DNA of 39,776 nucleotides from a virus. The stretch lies in IMG/VR virus record IMGVR_UViG_3300024344_000045, positions 1 through 39,776 of that record; one strand, written 5' to 3'. How positions within the stretch are numbered: position 1 is the stretch's first letter; each line of letters opens with the position of its first letter. This document shows positions 6,908-14,399 of this stretch, piece by piece. The notes beneath the pieces were generated by a model. The model was not told the DNA's origin, searched no databases, and saw only the letters and a program-made list of their open reading frames with translations. A program made the position numbers and the translations under genes.

Positions 6908-7269
6908 TGCGCAACTATCTTATATTGGCATTGATTGCCTTCCTTTTCGGGTGCACGCAGGCGCAAGTCTCTAATAGTTTAAACGCTGCGGCCGTGGCCA
7001 GTAATCAAACCGCATTCGGTACGCTTGCCATCGGTCCGGTCGAAGCGGCCGCCGCGGCGTCTTATACAAAGCTGGCGATGATTCGACACAATGCCGCAAA
7101 ACAGCTCACCGAAAAGGAAATTTCCATTGAGCGCGCCGAATCTATCTTGGCCTGCACGGACAATTGGCGAACGCAGCTGGATTATGCGGTAAATACTGAA
7201 AATGTTGCCGTCATCGGGTTGATTGGGTCTCAAATTAGCTGCGAAACGGGGGTAAACGATGAAGCTTGA
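6907..7269 (+). CDS. Putative lipoprotein
   Basis: A 120-residue protein with a short signal and lipobox (LIALIAFLFGC, Cys16 as the lipidated residue) and Gln at +2 (really C-T-Q), compatible with outer-membrane sorting. The mature part is Ala-rich and helical, with two further Cys (LACTDN, ISCETG) that could form a disulphide. It is larger than a typical Rz1 o-spanin and not Pro-rich, so a spanin role is not supported. Translation is coupled to the exported module protein upstream and overlaps the next small gene by 11 bases. Confidence 0.65.
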   Translation: MRNYLILALIAFLFGCTQAQVSNSLNAAAVASNQTAFGTLAIGPVEAAAAASYTKLAMIRHNAAKQLTEKEISIERAESILACTDNWRTQLDYAVNTENVAVIGLIGSQISCETGVNDEA

Positions 7270-7441
7270 AGCCGCAAAACTTTTTGCAACTGCTTTGAAT
7301 GGTGCGATCTCTCGCGCCGAAAACGCCGGTTCGGTTGAGGTGAACGTCGTCGATCTATCTGCCGGCATCGATGATGCCGCCCGAGCTGAACTAGTGCAGG
7401 CCATCGCTGACGCAAAGGCAGCCCAGCAAGACCAAGGCTAG
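7259..7441 (+). CDS. Small helical protein, unknown
   Basis: Sixty residues, starting in an overlap with the lipoprotein gene. It is Ala/Glu/Asp-rich and amphipathic (AAKLFATALNGAISRAENAG, then ARAELVQAIADAKAAQQDQG), without Cys or membrane segment. No family recognised. Its place between the lipoprotein and the large exported lyase-like gene suggests that it belongs to the same accessory operon. Confidence 0.5.
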   Translation: MKLEAAKLFATALNGAISRAENAGSVEVNVVDLSAGIDDAARAELVQAIADAKAAQQDQG

Positions 7442-7453
7442 CGCGCCGTTGAT

Positions 7454-10400
7454 ATGATTAGATCGCTCAATAAATATTGGTGTGCTGTTTGGATTTTCCT
7501 ATTGGTTCTTTTTAGTGCGCCGACTCTGGCCACTAACCAACTCGGCTGGAACAGCACGCAGGCGAGCGTTTGGGCTAATCTTAATTCAACTAACCATGCG
7601 ATGTGGGTGCGGCTTAAATCAAAAGCCGATGGCCTGCCGTATGGCGACGTGGGTCTATACGATGCCCTGGTCTATTTGATTACCGGCGACGTCAATTATG
7701 CAAATTCGGCCTATGTTACATTAATCAAGAACTACCGCGGCCGCACCTATAATACCGGCGGCATATCACCCGACCGAGACAGCACGCGACATCAATATGG
7801 GACTTATGTGCTGATGTATAGTTGGATTGCCGACGCCATTTCGCCGACAAATAAGGCGAACTTTCGCGATGTTTTGGACCATTGGTCAGACCTTGTATTT
7901 TCTGCATCGCACGGTACCCGAACCAACGACAGCGATGAAATGGTCGGCCACTATTTTGGGCTAGTCATGCACGCGATGGCAATTCGCGACGAGGATCTAG
8001 CCACATCAAATGCGCTTTTGAATGCCACGCCGGCGTCATGGACGCCGGTTGGCGGACTGGACGCGACCGCCACGGACCGATCGACCTGGCGAAATACAAT
8101 ATCGGAATATGTAATTGATCGAGCCGCCGGAGGTCAGTGGTTAGAAAGCTCCGAATATAATCTGACAACGGCCCGCTATTTGATTGAATATTCGCATATC
8201 ATTAGTGAATTTTGGGGATCGGACAAATTCCCTGAAATTACGGCATGGGTACCCCAAGCGGAGGCTGCTTTAATCAATGAGATGACGCCGGATTTTTTGG
8301 ATTCGTACGAATGGGGGGATGAACAAGGCCCGCATAACATAGGCATTTTTCATCGTGCTGGGCTACTATCGGTCATCGCGTCGATTACCGGTAACCCAAA
8401 TACTTACGATCTATATGATGTGATCTATAGCTACACCGGGTCTTCGTCATTGTGGCCACACTATTTGCCCTATTTAGACCCATCCAAACCGCGATCAAAA
8501 ATATCGGGGCAGACATCGCTCAACGCACATGGCCGGGGTGTCGCGTACCACCATACCGGCTGGAACAATAACGACAGTTTTTTCGGTTCGTATGTTCAAA
8601 ATAAAACCGGGGTAGATCATGAAACCGGCGCAGCGGGTAACTTTGCGCTGTACAGGAATGGTGCTTGGGCCGTTGATGCGCCCCGAGGCTATCAGCTGCA
8701 TTCTTCCTATTACAACACGATGCTCATATCGGGCGGCCTGGATACTGCGGCAGAGGCACGCGGACAATCGGGCTATGCCGCGGGGAATAATTATTTATAC
8801 CACGTCGGCACGACCGGCGGGCAATTTGTCTGGTCTTTTTATTGGGATCCACCCGATGAAACGCTGCACGAATGGACTCGCAGCAATCTTTATTTGCACA
8901 ATGCGGACGGATCGGATTCTATTGTTGTGTTTGACCGGATTAATTCATCCAACCCGCAGACCGATTTAACCGCACAGAATTTTGGCCGCTTTACCTCGTC
9001 GGCGATTCGGGATATCAACAACGCCGCCGCGGCTCACCAATGGGTGATTCACCTACCCAACGCAACGCCAACGATTAACGGTAACGCCATCGAGTGGACC
9101 TCGGCCGGTTCGGAAACAGTTTATTTGCGGTCTTTTCTGTCGTCGCCTTATACGACCGCGGTCTATGACGAATCGGCCTTGCAGGGGGCCAACGGCAATC
9201 CTTACATTGGCGGCACGATCCACCCTACCGAACCAAAATACCAATTGCGTTTGATGCCGACGCAAAAAAAGGGCCACCAAACCCTTTTAAATGTGATCCA
9301 CGCGGGCGGTACTGTGGTGACCACAGAATACGGCGCGTCGGTGGGCGAAAATGCCCGCGCGGTACTGATACAAAATACCAGCGATAGTGCCCTGGCCGTC
9401 TTTAATGGCGACGTCGGCAGCTTGCCGTTTACCGCGAACGGCAACCCGGTGGCGATTCAGCCCTCGCCGGAATCCGGCGGCCGATCCGCTCACGATCCCA
9501 ATCGTTTTAATCTGCAAAAACAATTAAGATTTTTTACGTCCGGCTTTACGTTGACCACCACAACGGCGACGGCTACAACAGCCTACCTTGCAGACTTGGA
9601 CCCCGGTTTGTCGTGGACTATCCAATTGAACGGTGCCGCGCAAGCCGTAACACCCAATTCGGCCGGTTTGGCCATTGTTGCGATGCCGACCAGTGGATCG
9701 AATACCCTGGTCGTTGCCTCTGGGGCACCGCCACCCAATAACCCGCCGATTGCTTCGGTGAACGGTCCGTATACCGGCACAGTGGGCGTCCCGGTGTCGT
9801 TCAGTAGCGCCGGAACGTCCGACCCGGATGGCGATACGCTAACTTACGCGTGGGATTTTGGCGACACTGCCACCAGTACCGCCGCTAATCCGTCGCACAC
9901 CTACTCATCAACCGGACCGTTTACCGTATCTCTGACGGTTGATGACGGCAACGGGGGATCCGACAACGCGCAGACTACCGCGACTATTTCGGTAAATAAC
10001 CCGCCGATTGCTTCGGTGAATGGTCCGTATACCGGCATGGTCGGCGTCCCGGTGTCGTTCAGTAGCGCCGGAACGTCCGACCCGGATGGCCATACGCTAA
10101 CTTACGCGTGGGATTTTGGCGACACGGGTACCAGTACCGCGGCCAACCCATCGCACACCTACTCATCAACCGGACCGTTTACCGTATCGCTGACGGTTGA
10201 TGACGGCAACGGGGGATCCGACAACGCGCAGACTACCGCGACTATTTCGGTAAATAACCCGCCGATTGCTTCGGTGAACGGTCCTTATACCGGCACAGTC
10301 GGCGTCCCGGTATCGTTCAGTAGCGCCGGAACGTCCGACCCGGATGGTGATACGCTAACTTACGCGTGGGATTTTGGCGACACTTTTACCAGTACCGCGG

Positions 10401-10963
10401 CCAACCCATCGCACACCTACATATCAACCGGACCGTTTACCGTATCGCTGACGGTTGATGACGGCAACGGGGGATCCGACAACGCGCAGACTACTGCGAC
10501 TATTTCGGCCGCCGTCCCGCGCGGGTCATTTACCGATGCGTTTGAAAATCTGTTAGTTGACCATGCTTTCAGAGGGATGCTTTTTTCCGCGACCGCACCG
10601 GTCAATTTATACGTTTCTCTACACGTTATGTCGTGCACCGACGCCTTGCCCGGTACTGAAGTGTCCGCCGGCGGGTACGCCCGCGCCGCCATACCCCGCA
10701 GCCAGGCCGCATGGAATGGTACGCACGGAACAAATAGCGGACTAAGTGTTGGAACCAATGGGACAATCAGCAATAATCAAGCGATATTGTTTGGCAGCCC
10801 GTCGGCCGATTGGGGCATGATTTATTCGTTCGGTATCAATAGCGCTCTCACCGGCGGCGTGCAATATGTTTGCGAAGATTTGACAGTACCAAGATCGGTT
10901 AATAACGGCATGTCTGGCCCGCGCTTTCCGGCAAACTCATTAACCATACAGGTGGACGGGTGA
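7454..10963 (+). CDS. Exported polysaccharide lyase-like protein with three PKD domains and a C-terminal fibre module
   Basis: 1169 residues. Residues 1-26 are a Sec signal (WIFLLVLFSAPTLA). Residues about 30-760 resemble the heparinase II/III-type lyases: a helical N-terminal toroid (DSDEMVGHYFGLVMHAMA, ESSEYNLTTARYLIEY, WGDEQGPHNIGIF) and a beta-rich part with V387-D-H...AAGNFALYRNGAWAVDAP and YNTMLISGG. These enzymes cleave uronic-acid polysaccharides by beta-elimination. Residues about 762-1019 are three PKD domains, each with DPDGxTLTYAWDFGDT. Residues about 1020-1169 repeat the fibre module of the 6377 protein. It could be a capsule depolymerase, or an enzyme secreted by the lysogen that borrows a virion module. 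The usual His-x-His of the lyase loop reads HET here, so activity is not assured. Confidence 0.72.
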   Translation: MIRSLNKYWCAVWIFLLVLFSAPTLATNQLGWNSTQASVWANLNSTNHAMWVRLKSKADGLPYGDVGLYDALVYLITGDVNYANSAYVTLIKNYRGRTYNTGGISPDRDSTRHQYGTYVLMYSWIADAISPTNKANFRDVLDHWSDLVFSASHGTRTNDSDEMVGHYFGLVMHAMAIRDEDLATSNALLNATPASWTPVGGLDATATDRSTWRNTISEYVIDRAAGGQWLESSEYNLTTARYLIEYSHIISEFWGSDKFPEITAWVPQAEAALINEMTPDFLDSYEWGDEQGPHNIGIFHRAGLLSVIASITGNPNTYDLYDVIYSYTGSSSLWPHYLPYLDPSKPRSKISGQTSLNAHGRGVAYHHTGWNNNDSFFGSYVQNKTGVDHETGAAGNFALYRNGAWAVDAPRGYQLHSSYYNTMLISGGLDTAAEARGQSGYAAGNNYLYHVGTTGGQFVWSFYWDPPDETLHEWTRSNLYLHNADGSDSIVVFDRINSSNPQTDLTAQNFGRFTSSAIRDINNAAAAHQWVIHLPNATPTINGNAIEWTSAGSETVYLRSFLSSPYTTAVYDESALQGANGNPYIGGTIHPTEPKYQLRLMPTQKKGHQTLLNVIHAGGTVVTTEYGASVGENARAVLIQNTSDSALAVFNGDVGSLPFTANGNPVAIQPSPESGGRSAHDPNRFNLQKQLRFFTSGFTLTTTTATATTAYLADLDPGLSWTIQLNGAAQAVTPNSAGLAIVAMPTSGSNTLVVASGAPPPNNPPIASVNGPYTGTVGVPVSFSSAGTSDPDGDTLTYAWDFGDTATSTAANPSHTYSSTGPFTVSLTVDDGNGGSDNAQTTATISVNNPPIASVNGPYTGMVGVPVSFSSAGTSDPDGHTLTYAWDFGDTGTSTAANPSHTYSSTGPFTVSLTVDDGNGGSDNAQTTATISVNNPPIASVNGPYTGTVGVPVSFSSAGTSDPDGDTLTYAWDFGDTFTSTAANPSHTYISTGPFTVSLTVDDGNGGSDNAQTTATISAAVPRGSFTDAFENLLVDHAFRGMLFSATAPVNLYVSLHVMSCTDALPGTEVSAGGYARAAIPRSQAAWNGTHGTNSGLSVGTNGTISNNQAILFGSPSADWGMIYSFGINSALTGGVQYVCEDLTVPRSVNNGMSGPRFPANSLTIQVDG
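9737..10510 (+). repeat. Three tandem 258-bp PKD-encoding repeats
   Basis: AATAACCCGCCG starts units at 9737, 9995 and 10253, a constant 258-bp (86-codon) period. The units are nearly identical in bases, differing at only a few positions (for example GAT/CAT/GAT in DPDGD/H/D and the codons before ACCAGTACC). That means recent duplication or ongoing homogenisation, and copy number may vary between relatives. Confidence 0.92.
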
Positions 10964-11307
10964 GCGAAACGCTATACATGGCGCAGGGGCGAACCGATAG
11001 TGACCCGGAAGTGGACGCGTCTTTGTTCCACACCTTGGACATAATCGACGAGCGCCCCGACGGGTTTGACTGGGGCAAAGCCTACGCCCTACCGATATTT
11101 GGTCTATTGAAACGTCCCGGCGTGCCGGTTAATCCGCTTCACATGAGCAAACAAATTAAGCCGTTGTTGAAACGCGTGCCGCGCTCGATGTTGAAGGATC
11201 CGAAAAAACGAATGGAAATGGCCCGACGGACCGCTGGCCGTCACGAAAAAATCGCGCGGTTTCGCGTTGATCTAACCACAAACGACGTTATCGACAAGGT
11301 TGCCTGA
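10960..11307 (+). CDS. Conserved-looking phage protein, unknown function
   Basis: A 115-residue protein starting at GTG 10960, which overlaps the lyase stop (GTGA). The N-terminal half is acidic (SDPEVDASLFHTLDIIDERPDGFDWGK); the C-terminal half is strongly basic (LLKRVPRSMLKDPKKRMEMARRTAGRHEK). No family recognised. It is tightly coupled to its neighbours and forms part of the fibre cluster, so a structural or assembly role is a reasonable guess only. Confidence 0.62.
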   Translation: MSETLYMAQGRTDSDPEVDASLFHTLDIIDERPDGFDWGKAYALPIFGLLKRPGVPVNPLHMSKQIKPLLKRVPRSMLKDPKKRMEMARRTAGRHEKIARFRVDLTTNDVIDKVA

Positions 11308-11693
11308 TGCCCTATAAATTTACGAATTCCTTAAAAATCACCAATAACGTGGACGAATTCAAAATTACATCGTTTACCGCGGACATTGTGCAACAGGAAA
11401 TACACGTCGAGTATGAAAGCCTGACCGCGGCCGGCGTTGCGGTCGGCGGTTCGGAAATACTATCCTTACAGCAACCGGACTTTAGCAATGTGATTGCGGC
11501 CGCGACAGTTGACATGACTAACAAGCTTTATGCGGCCCTGCAGGCCGCCGGGATTAGCGACCCGACCACGTTGGGGCTGATCGCGGGTGAATTGGCCAAA
11601 CAAAACATCTACGATAATTTAAAAGCTGCGTTGTACGAGCAATTGATCACAAAAGTGGCCACACCAAAAGGCATTAACGGTACGGTTACCTAA
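11307..11693 (+). CDS. Fibre-cluster protein, unknown function
   Basis: A 128-residue protein, ATG overlapping the previous TGA. The first about 55 residues are beta-rich (FKITSFTADIVQQEIHVEYESL); the rest is helical (MTNKLYAALQAAGISDPTTLGLIAGELAKQNIYDNLKAALYEQL). No Cys and no signal peptide. I do not recognise it; its place directly before the beta-helix repeat protein suggests a virion component. Confidence 0.6.
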   Translation: MPYKFTNSLKITNNVDEFKITSFTADIVQQEIHVEYESLTAAGVAVGGSEILSLQQPDFSNVIAAATVDMTNKLYAALQAAGISDPTTLGLIAGELAKQNIYDNLKAALYEQLITKVATPKGINGTVT

Positions 11694-11695
11694 CG

Positions 11696-13636
11696 ATGCC
11701 GACGCCGGTTGTTGAATCCCTGCAGGCCTCGGGTGGCGACCATAATTCGGTCGCGGGATTCATTGCGATGCTGCAGGCGACTAATTTTGTCACCGCCGAC
11801 GAAATCCGAATCCTAGAATGCCACGACGATTGGCCAAACGGGCTCGATGAAAGAGTTTCTTTTGTTTCGCTTGCGGAGACTCCAACCGCGACTAATTACG
11901 TCGAACTGCGTGCGGCCGCGGGGGCAGAAAACAACGGGCATATCAAACAGGGCTTTTTTTTCGAAATAACTAACGCTTGGTCAGTGGCGTTTATTGTTGG
12001 GATCCCTTATTTAAGGCTGACCGATATTGAAATCGCTGTAAGCGGCTCAAACACAAAAGTAGTGGATTGCCAAAGCGGGAGCAGCCATTTATTAATCGAC
12101 CGGTGTATATCTCGATCGGAGAATACTAACGCCGCCAATATCAGCTTAAAAAATACGGGCAATCGTATAAGGTCGTCGCTGGTTGTCGGTGGGTCTGATG
12201 GTATCAATACTCTCAGTTTGGCGCAGTATGGGGAAATATTCCAAACCGGCATAATTAATGCTGCGACAGGCTTCAACGGCAATACAAATGCCGACGCTAG
12301 AAACGTATTTACCTACGGTTGTACCAATGACTATGCCGGCACCTTTAATGCGGGCAGTACAAACAACGCTACGGATAAGGCGACCGCGGCCAATGTGCCC
12401 GGCGCTAATTCGGTTGTCGGTTTATTGCCTGCCGACTTTATGGACGCAGCGAACGATAACTTTCACTTGTCGGCCGGATCCGCATTGTACGGGGCCGGCA
12501 CCGATCTATCGACCGATGGCGTGCTGCTAGATATTGATCGCAATAGTTTTTTCGCACCCTACCCGATTGGGTTTGATAAAGGTAGCGCCCCCGGCAATCC
12601 TTTGGATGGCTCGGCAACCGGTCAAGCTGGTGCGTCGGCCACGTTGCAAAGCAATATGTCGGTAGCGGGTGATGCGGCTGGCGCCGCCTCGGCCTCTGGA
12701 TCACTTTCGACAGGCATTGAAGTCGATGCGGATGCGGCTGGACAGGCCGTCGCCGGCGGGAGTCTGACCACCGATATTCCGATCGCCAGCGCGGCGGTAA
12801 CGGTGGCCCTTGCGGGCGGTACTTTAACGACCGGCATACCGGCGGAAGGTCACGCCGCGGCGCAAACATCCGCGGCCGGTGGTATGGCGATTTTTACCGA
12901 TATTTCGGGGAATGCCGCCGCCCAAGCATCGGCGCAAGGTGTATTGAATACGCCGGTTGATTTGGAGGGCGCCGCCGCGGCGGTGGTGTCCGCCGGCGGC
13001 GACCTGACAGTAAAAATTGCCCTGGCCGGCGCATCATTAGCGCAAGCCCTTGCAACCGGCATACTAGACGCTGCAGCGTTACTGGACGGCCAAGCGTCTG
13101 CCGAATCTGCTGGGTCGGGTATTTTAACGACACAAATTACCCTATCCGGTCCGGCGCTTATCGACGCATTGGCCCAGGCCAATTTGACCGCACCCGGTAG
13201 CGGGTTTTCCGCCGCCGCCCAAGCCGCGGCGAGCGCATCCGGTGAATTGATTACGCAAATTCCATTGTCGGGTGCCGCAAACGCTTTTGTAGCGGCCAGT
13301 GCCGATTTGGCGACGATCATACCGCTACATTCGGTCGCGGTGATTGCATCCAACGCGACCGGGGGGTTGACCACGCAAATTAGCTTTAATGCGCAAGCCC
13401 TGGCCGCCGCGTTGGCCCAGGCCGATATTATTGTCGCGCCTGGGCTGAACGCCGACGCTTTGGCCGAAGCGTTGTCGGGGGCCAGTTTAACCACACAAAT
13501 ACCGTTGAACGGCGCCGCGTTGGCCCAAGCCGCCGCAAACGGACAATTATCGGATGCCATTGTGATACTTCCTAAACTTGATAAATATATGGTGGTTGGA
13601 CCGCGCCGCCGTTATACCGCAACCGCCCGATCATGA
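11696..13636 (+). CDS. Beta-helix-like fibre protein with long Ala-rich repeat tail
   Basis: 646 residues without a signal peptide. Residues about 40-300 look like a right-handed parallel beta-helix: short repeating turns with Asn and Gly (LRLTDIEIAVSGSNTKVVDC, NISLKNTGNRIRSSLVVGG, FNGNTNADARNVFTYGC) and an end motif ALYGAGTDLSTDG...DIDRN. Residues about 302-630 are about 16 imperfect 20-21-residue repeats of the form (S/T)LTT-I-(P/x)-L...A-A-A-(x)-A-G. The fold fits a receptor- or glycan-binding tail fibre or tailspike-like protein, and the repeat tail may be a stalk. Its stop overlaps the start of the fibre-tail adaptor (ATGA, 13633-13636), which supports a tail-fibre role. No catalytic residues could be assigned. 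Confidence 0.65.
   Translation: MPTPVVESLQASGGDHNSVAGFIAMLQATNFVTADEIRILECHDDWPNGLDERVSFVSLAETPTATNYVELRAAAGAENNGHIKQGFFFEITNAWSVAFIVGIPYLRLTDIEIAVSGSNTKVVDCQSGSSHLLIDRCISRSENTNAANISLKNTGNRIRSSLVVGGSDGINTLSLAQYGEIFQTGIINAATGFNGNTNADARNVFTYGCTNDYAGTFNAGSTNNATDKATAANVPGANSVVGLLPADFMDAANDNFHLSAGSALYGAGTDLSTDGVLLDIDRNSFFAPYPIGFDKGSAPGNPLDGSATGQAGASATLQSNMSVAGDAAGAASASGSLSTGIEVDADAAGQAVAGGSLTTDIPIASAAVTVALAGGTLTTGIPAEGHAAAQTSAAGGMAIFTDISGNAAAQASAQGVLNTPVDLEGAAAAVVSAGGDLTVKIALAGASLAQALATGILDAAALLDGQASAESAGSGILTTQITLSGPALIDALAQANLTAPGSGFSAAAQAAASASGELITQIPLSGAANAFVAASADLATIIPLHSVAVIASNATGGLTTQISFNAQALAAALAQADIIVAPGLNADALAEALSGASLTTQIPLNGAALAQAAANGQLSDAIVILPKLDKYMVVGPRRRYTATARS
12600..13570 (+). repeat. 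Degenerate about 60-bp coding repeats (Ala-rich)
   Basis: The coding repeats of the fibre protein. They show a recurring ACNACNCAAAT(T/A) tract (codons for TTQI) and GCN-rich stretches, with a protein period of about 20-21 residues. Divergence between units is high, so this is an old expansion, unlike the PKD units upstream. Confidence 0.7.
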
Positions 13637-13935
13637 GTACACGCGCTAAACAATTCGACTCCAAGGCCCCGGCAGAAATTGTACCGATTACTTTCGATTT
13701 TTCTGCATTACTGACCAGTATCGATAGCGTTGTCATTTCGGTGCAAATTCGAGTTGGCGCGGATCCTAATGTGGCATCGATGCCCCTGGCCGCGCCAGTG
13801 ATCAATGGGGGCGTTGTGCAACAGCTGATCCAACAGGGCGTTGATGGGGTCGAATATTCGATCCGTGCTGATGCCGTAGCGGGGATGCAAAAATATGCGC
13901 TAAATGGCCATTTACCCGTGATAGAACTGAGTTAA
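13633..13935 (+). CDS. Fibre-tail adaptor-like protein
   Basis: A 100-residue protein starting in the ATGA overlap with the fibre gene. The pattern KQFDSKAPAEIVPITFDFSALL...DSVVISVQIRVG...QQLIQQGVDGVEYSIRADA...LNGHLPVIEL is a small Ig/Fn3-like beta sandwich of the type annotated as phage fibre-tail adaptor, which joins fibre subunits to the tail. It is the last gene before a strong terminator, so the rightward unit from the Com-like gene or 6377 probably ends here. Confidence 0.66.
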   Translation: MSTRAKQFDSKAPAEIVPITFDFSALLTSIDSVVISVQIRVGADPNVASMPLAAPVINGGVVQQLIQQGVDGVEYSIRADAVAGMQKYALNGHLPVIELS

Positions 13936-14024
13936 TTGACACGCGCTGCTTGACCTAGGCGGGTTAGCACGTTATAAAACGAAAATTATTGTACTAGCCA
14001 GATAAGGCAAAAACGCATTTAGCG

Positions 14025-14074
14025 AAAAAGCCGGGCTGCTAACCGTTTACACGGTCGGCACCCCGGCTTTTTTT
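14025..14074. terminator. Strong terminator, possibly bidirectional
   Basis: AAAAAGCCGGG (14025-14035) pairs perfectly over 11 bp with CCCGGCTTTTT (14062-14072). An inner ACCGT/ACGGT hairpin fills the loop. The A-run on one side and T-run on the other allow termination in both directions. It separates the fibre cluster from the lysis/capsid operon. The intergenic DNA 13936-14024 shows no other signal. Confidence 0.9.
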
Positions 14075-14087
14075 GTGCCCGAGATTT

Positions 14088-14399
14088 ATGAGCTTACGTA
14101 AGAAGCAATCGCAATTTGTTCGAATGGTCGGGCAGCTGATCGCGTATGCCGACAGTTTGGGTTACGAGCTGACCTTTGGTGATGCCTACCGCAGCCCAAA
14201 GGTGAAATACGGCCATAAACGCAGCTTGCACCGCAAGCGCCTGGCGGTCGATCTGAATTTATTTATTGACGGAAAGTGGATGAAAAAAACCAAGGATTTT
14301 AGGAAGCTTGGCCAGCATTGGGAATCGCTGGGTGGTAGCTGGGGCGGCCGTTTTGGCGACGGCAACCATTTTTCGCTGGCACACGGGGGCATGCGCTAA
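14088..14399 (+). CDS. M15-family peptidase, putative endolysin
   Basis: I take the ATG at 14088; an upstream TTG at 14073 would lie inside the terminator. The 103-residue protein has the zinc-peptidase pattern of VanY/L-Ala-D-Glu peptidases: YRSP near 34-37, S-L-H48...D55 (SLHRKRLAVDLNLF), and D-G-N-H94-F near the end. H48, D55 and H94 would hold the zinc. It would cut peptidoglycan peptides for lysis. It has no signal peptide and so depends on the holin encoded at 17509. Stop and next start overlap (TAATG). Confidence 0.85.
   Translation: MSLRKKQSQFVRMVGQLIAYADSLGYELTFGDAYRSPKVKYGHKRSLHRKRLAVDLNLFIDGKWMKKTKDFRKLGQHWESLGGSWGGRFGDGNHFSLAHGGMR

Noticed and set aside
9737-10510. CRISPR-like or non-coding tandem repeat
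   Set aside because: The repeats are in frame, 86 codons each, and encode clear PKD domains.
12850-13560. 236-residue minus-strand open frame
   Set aside because: Mirror of the Ala-rich repeats of the fibre gene; no start signal, no independent motif.
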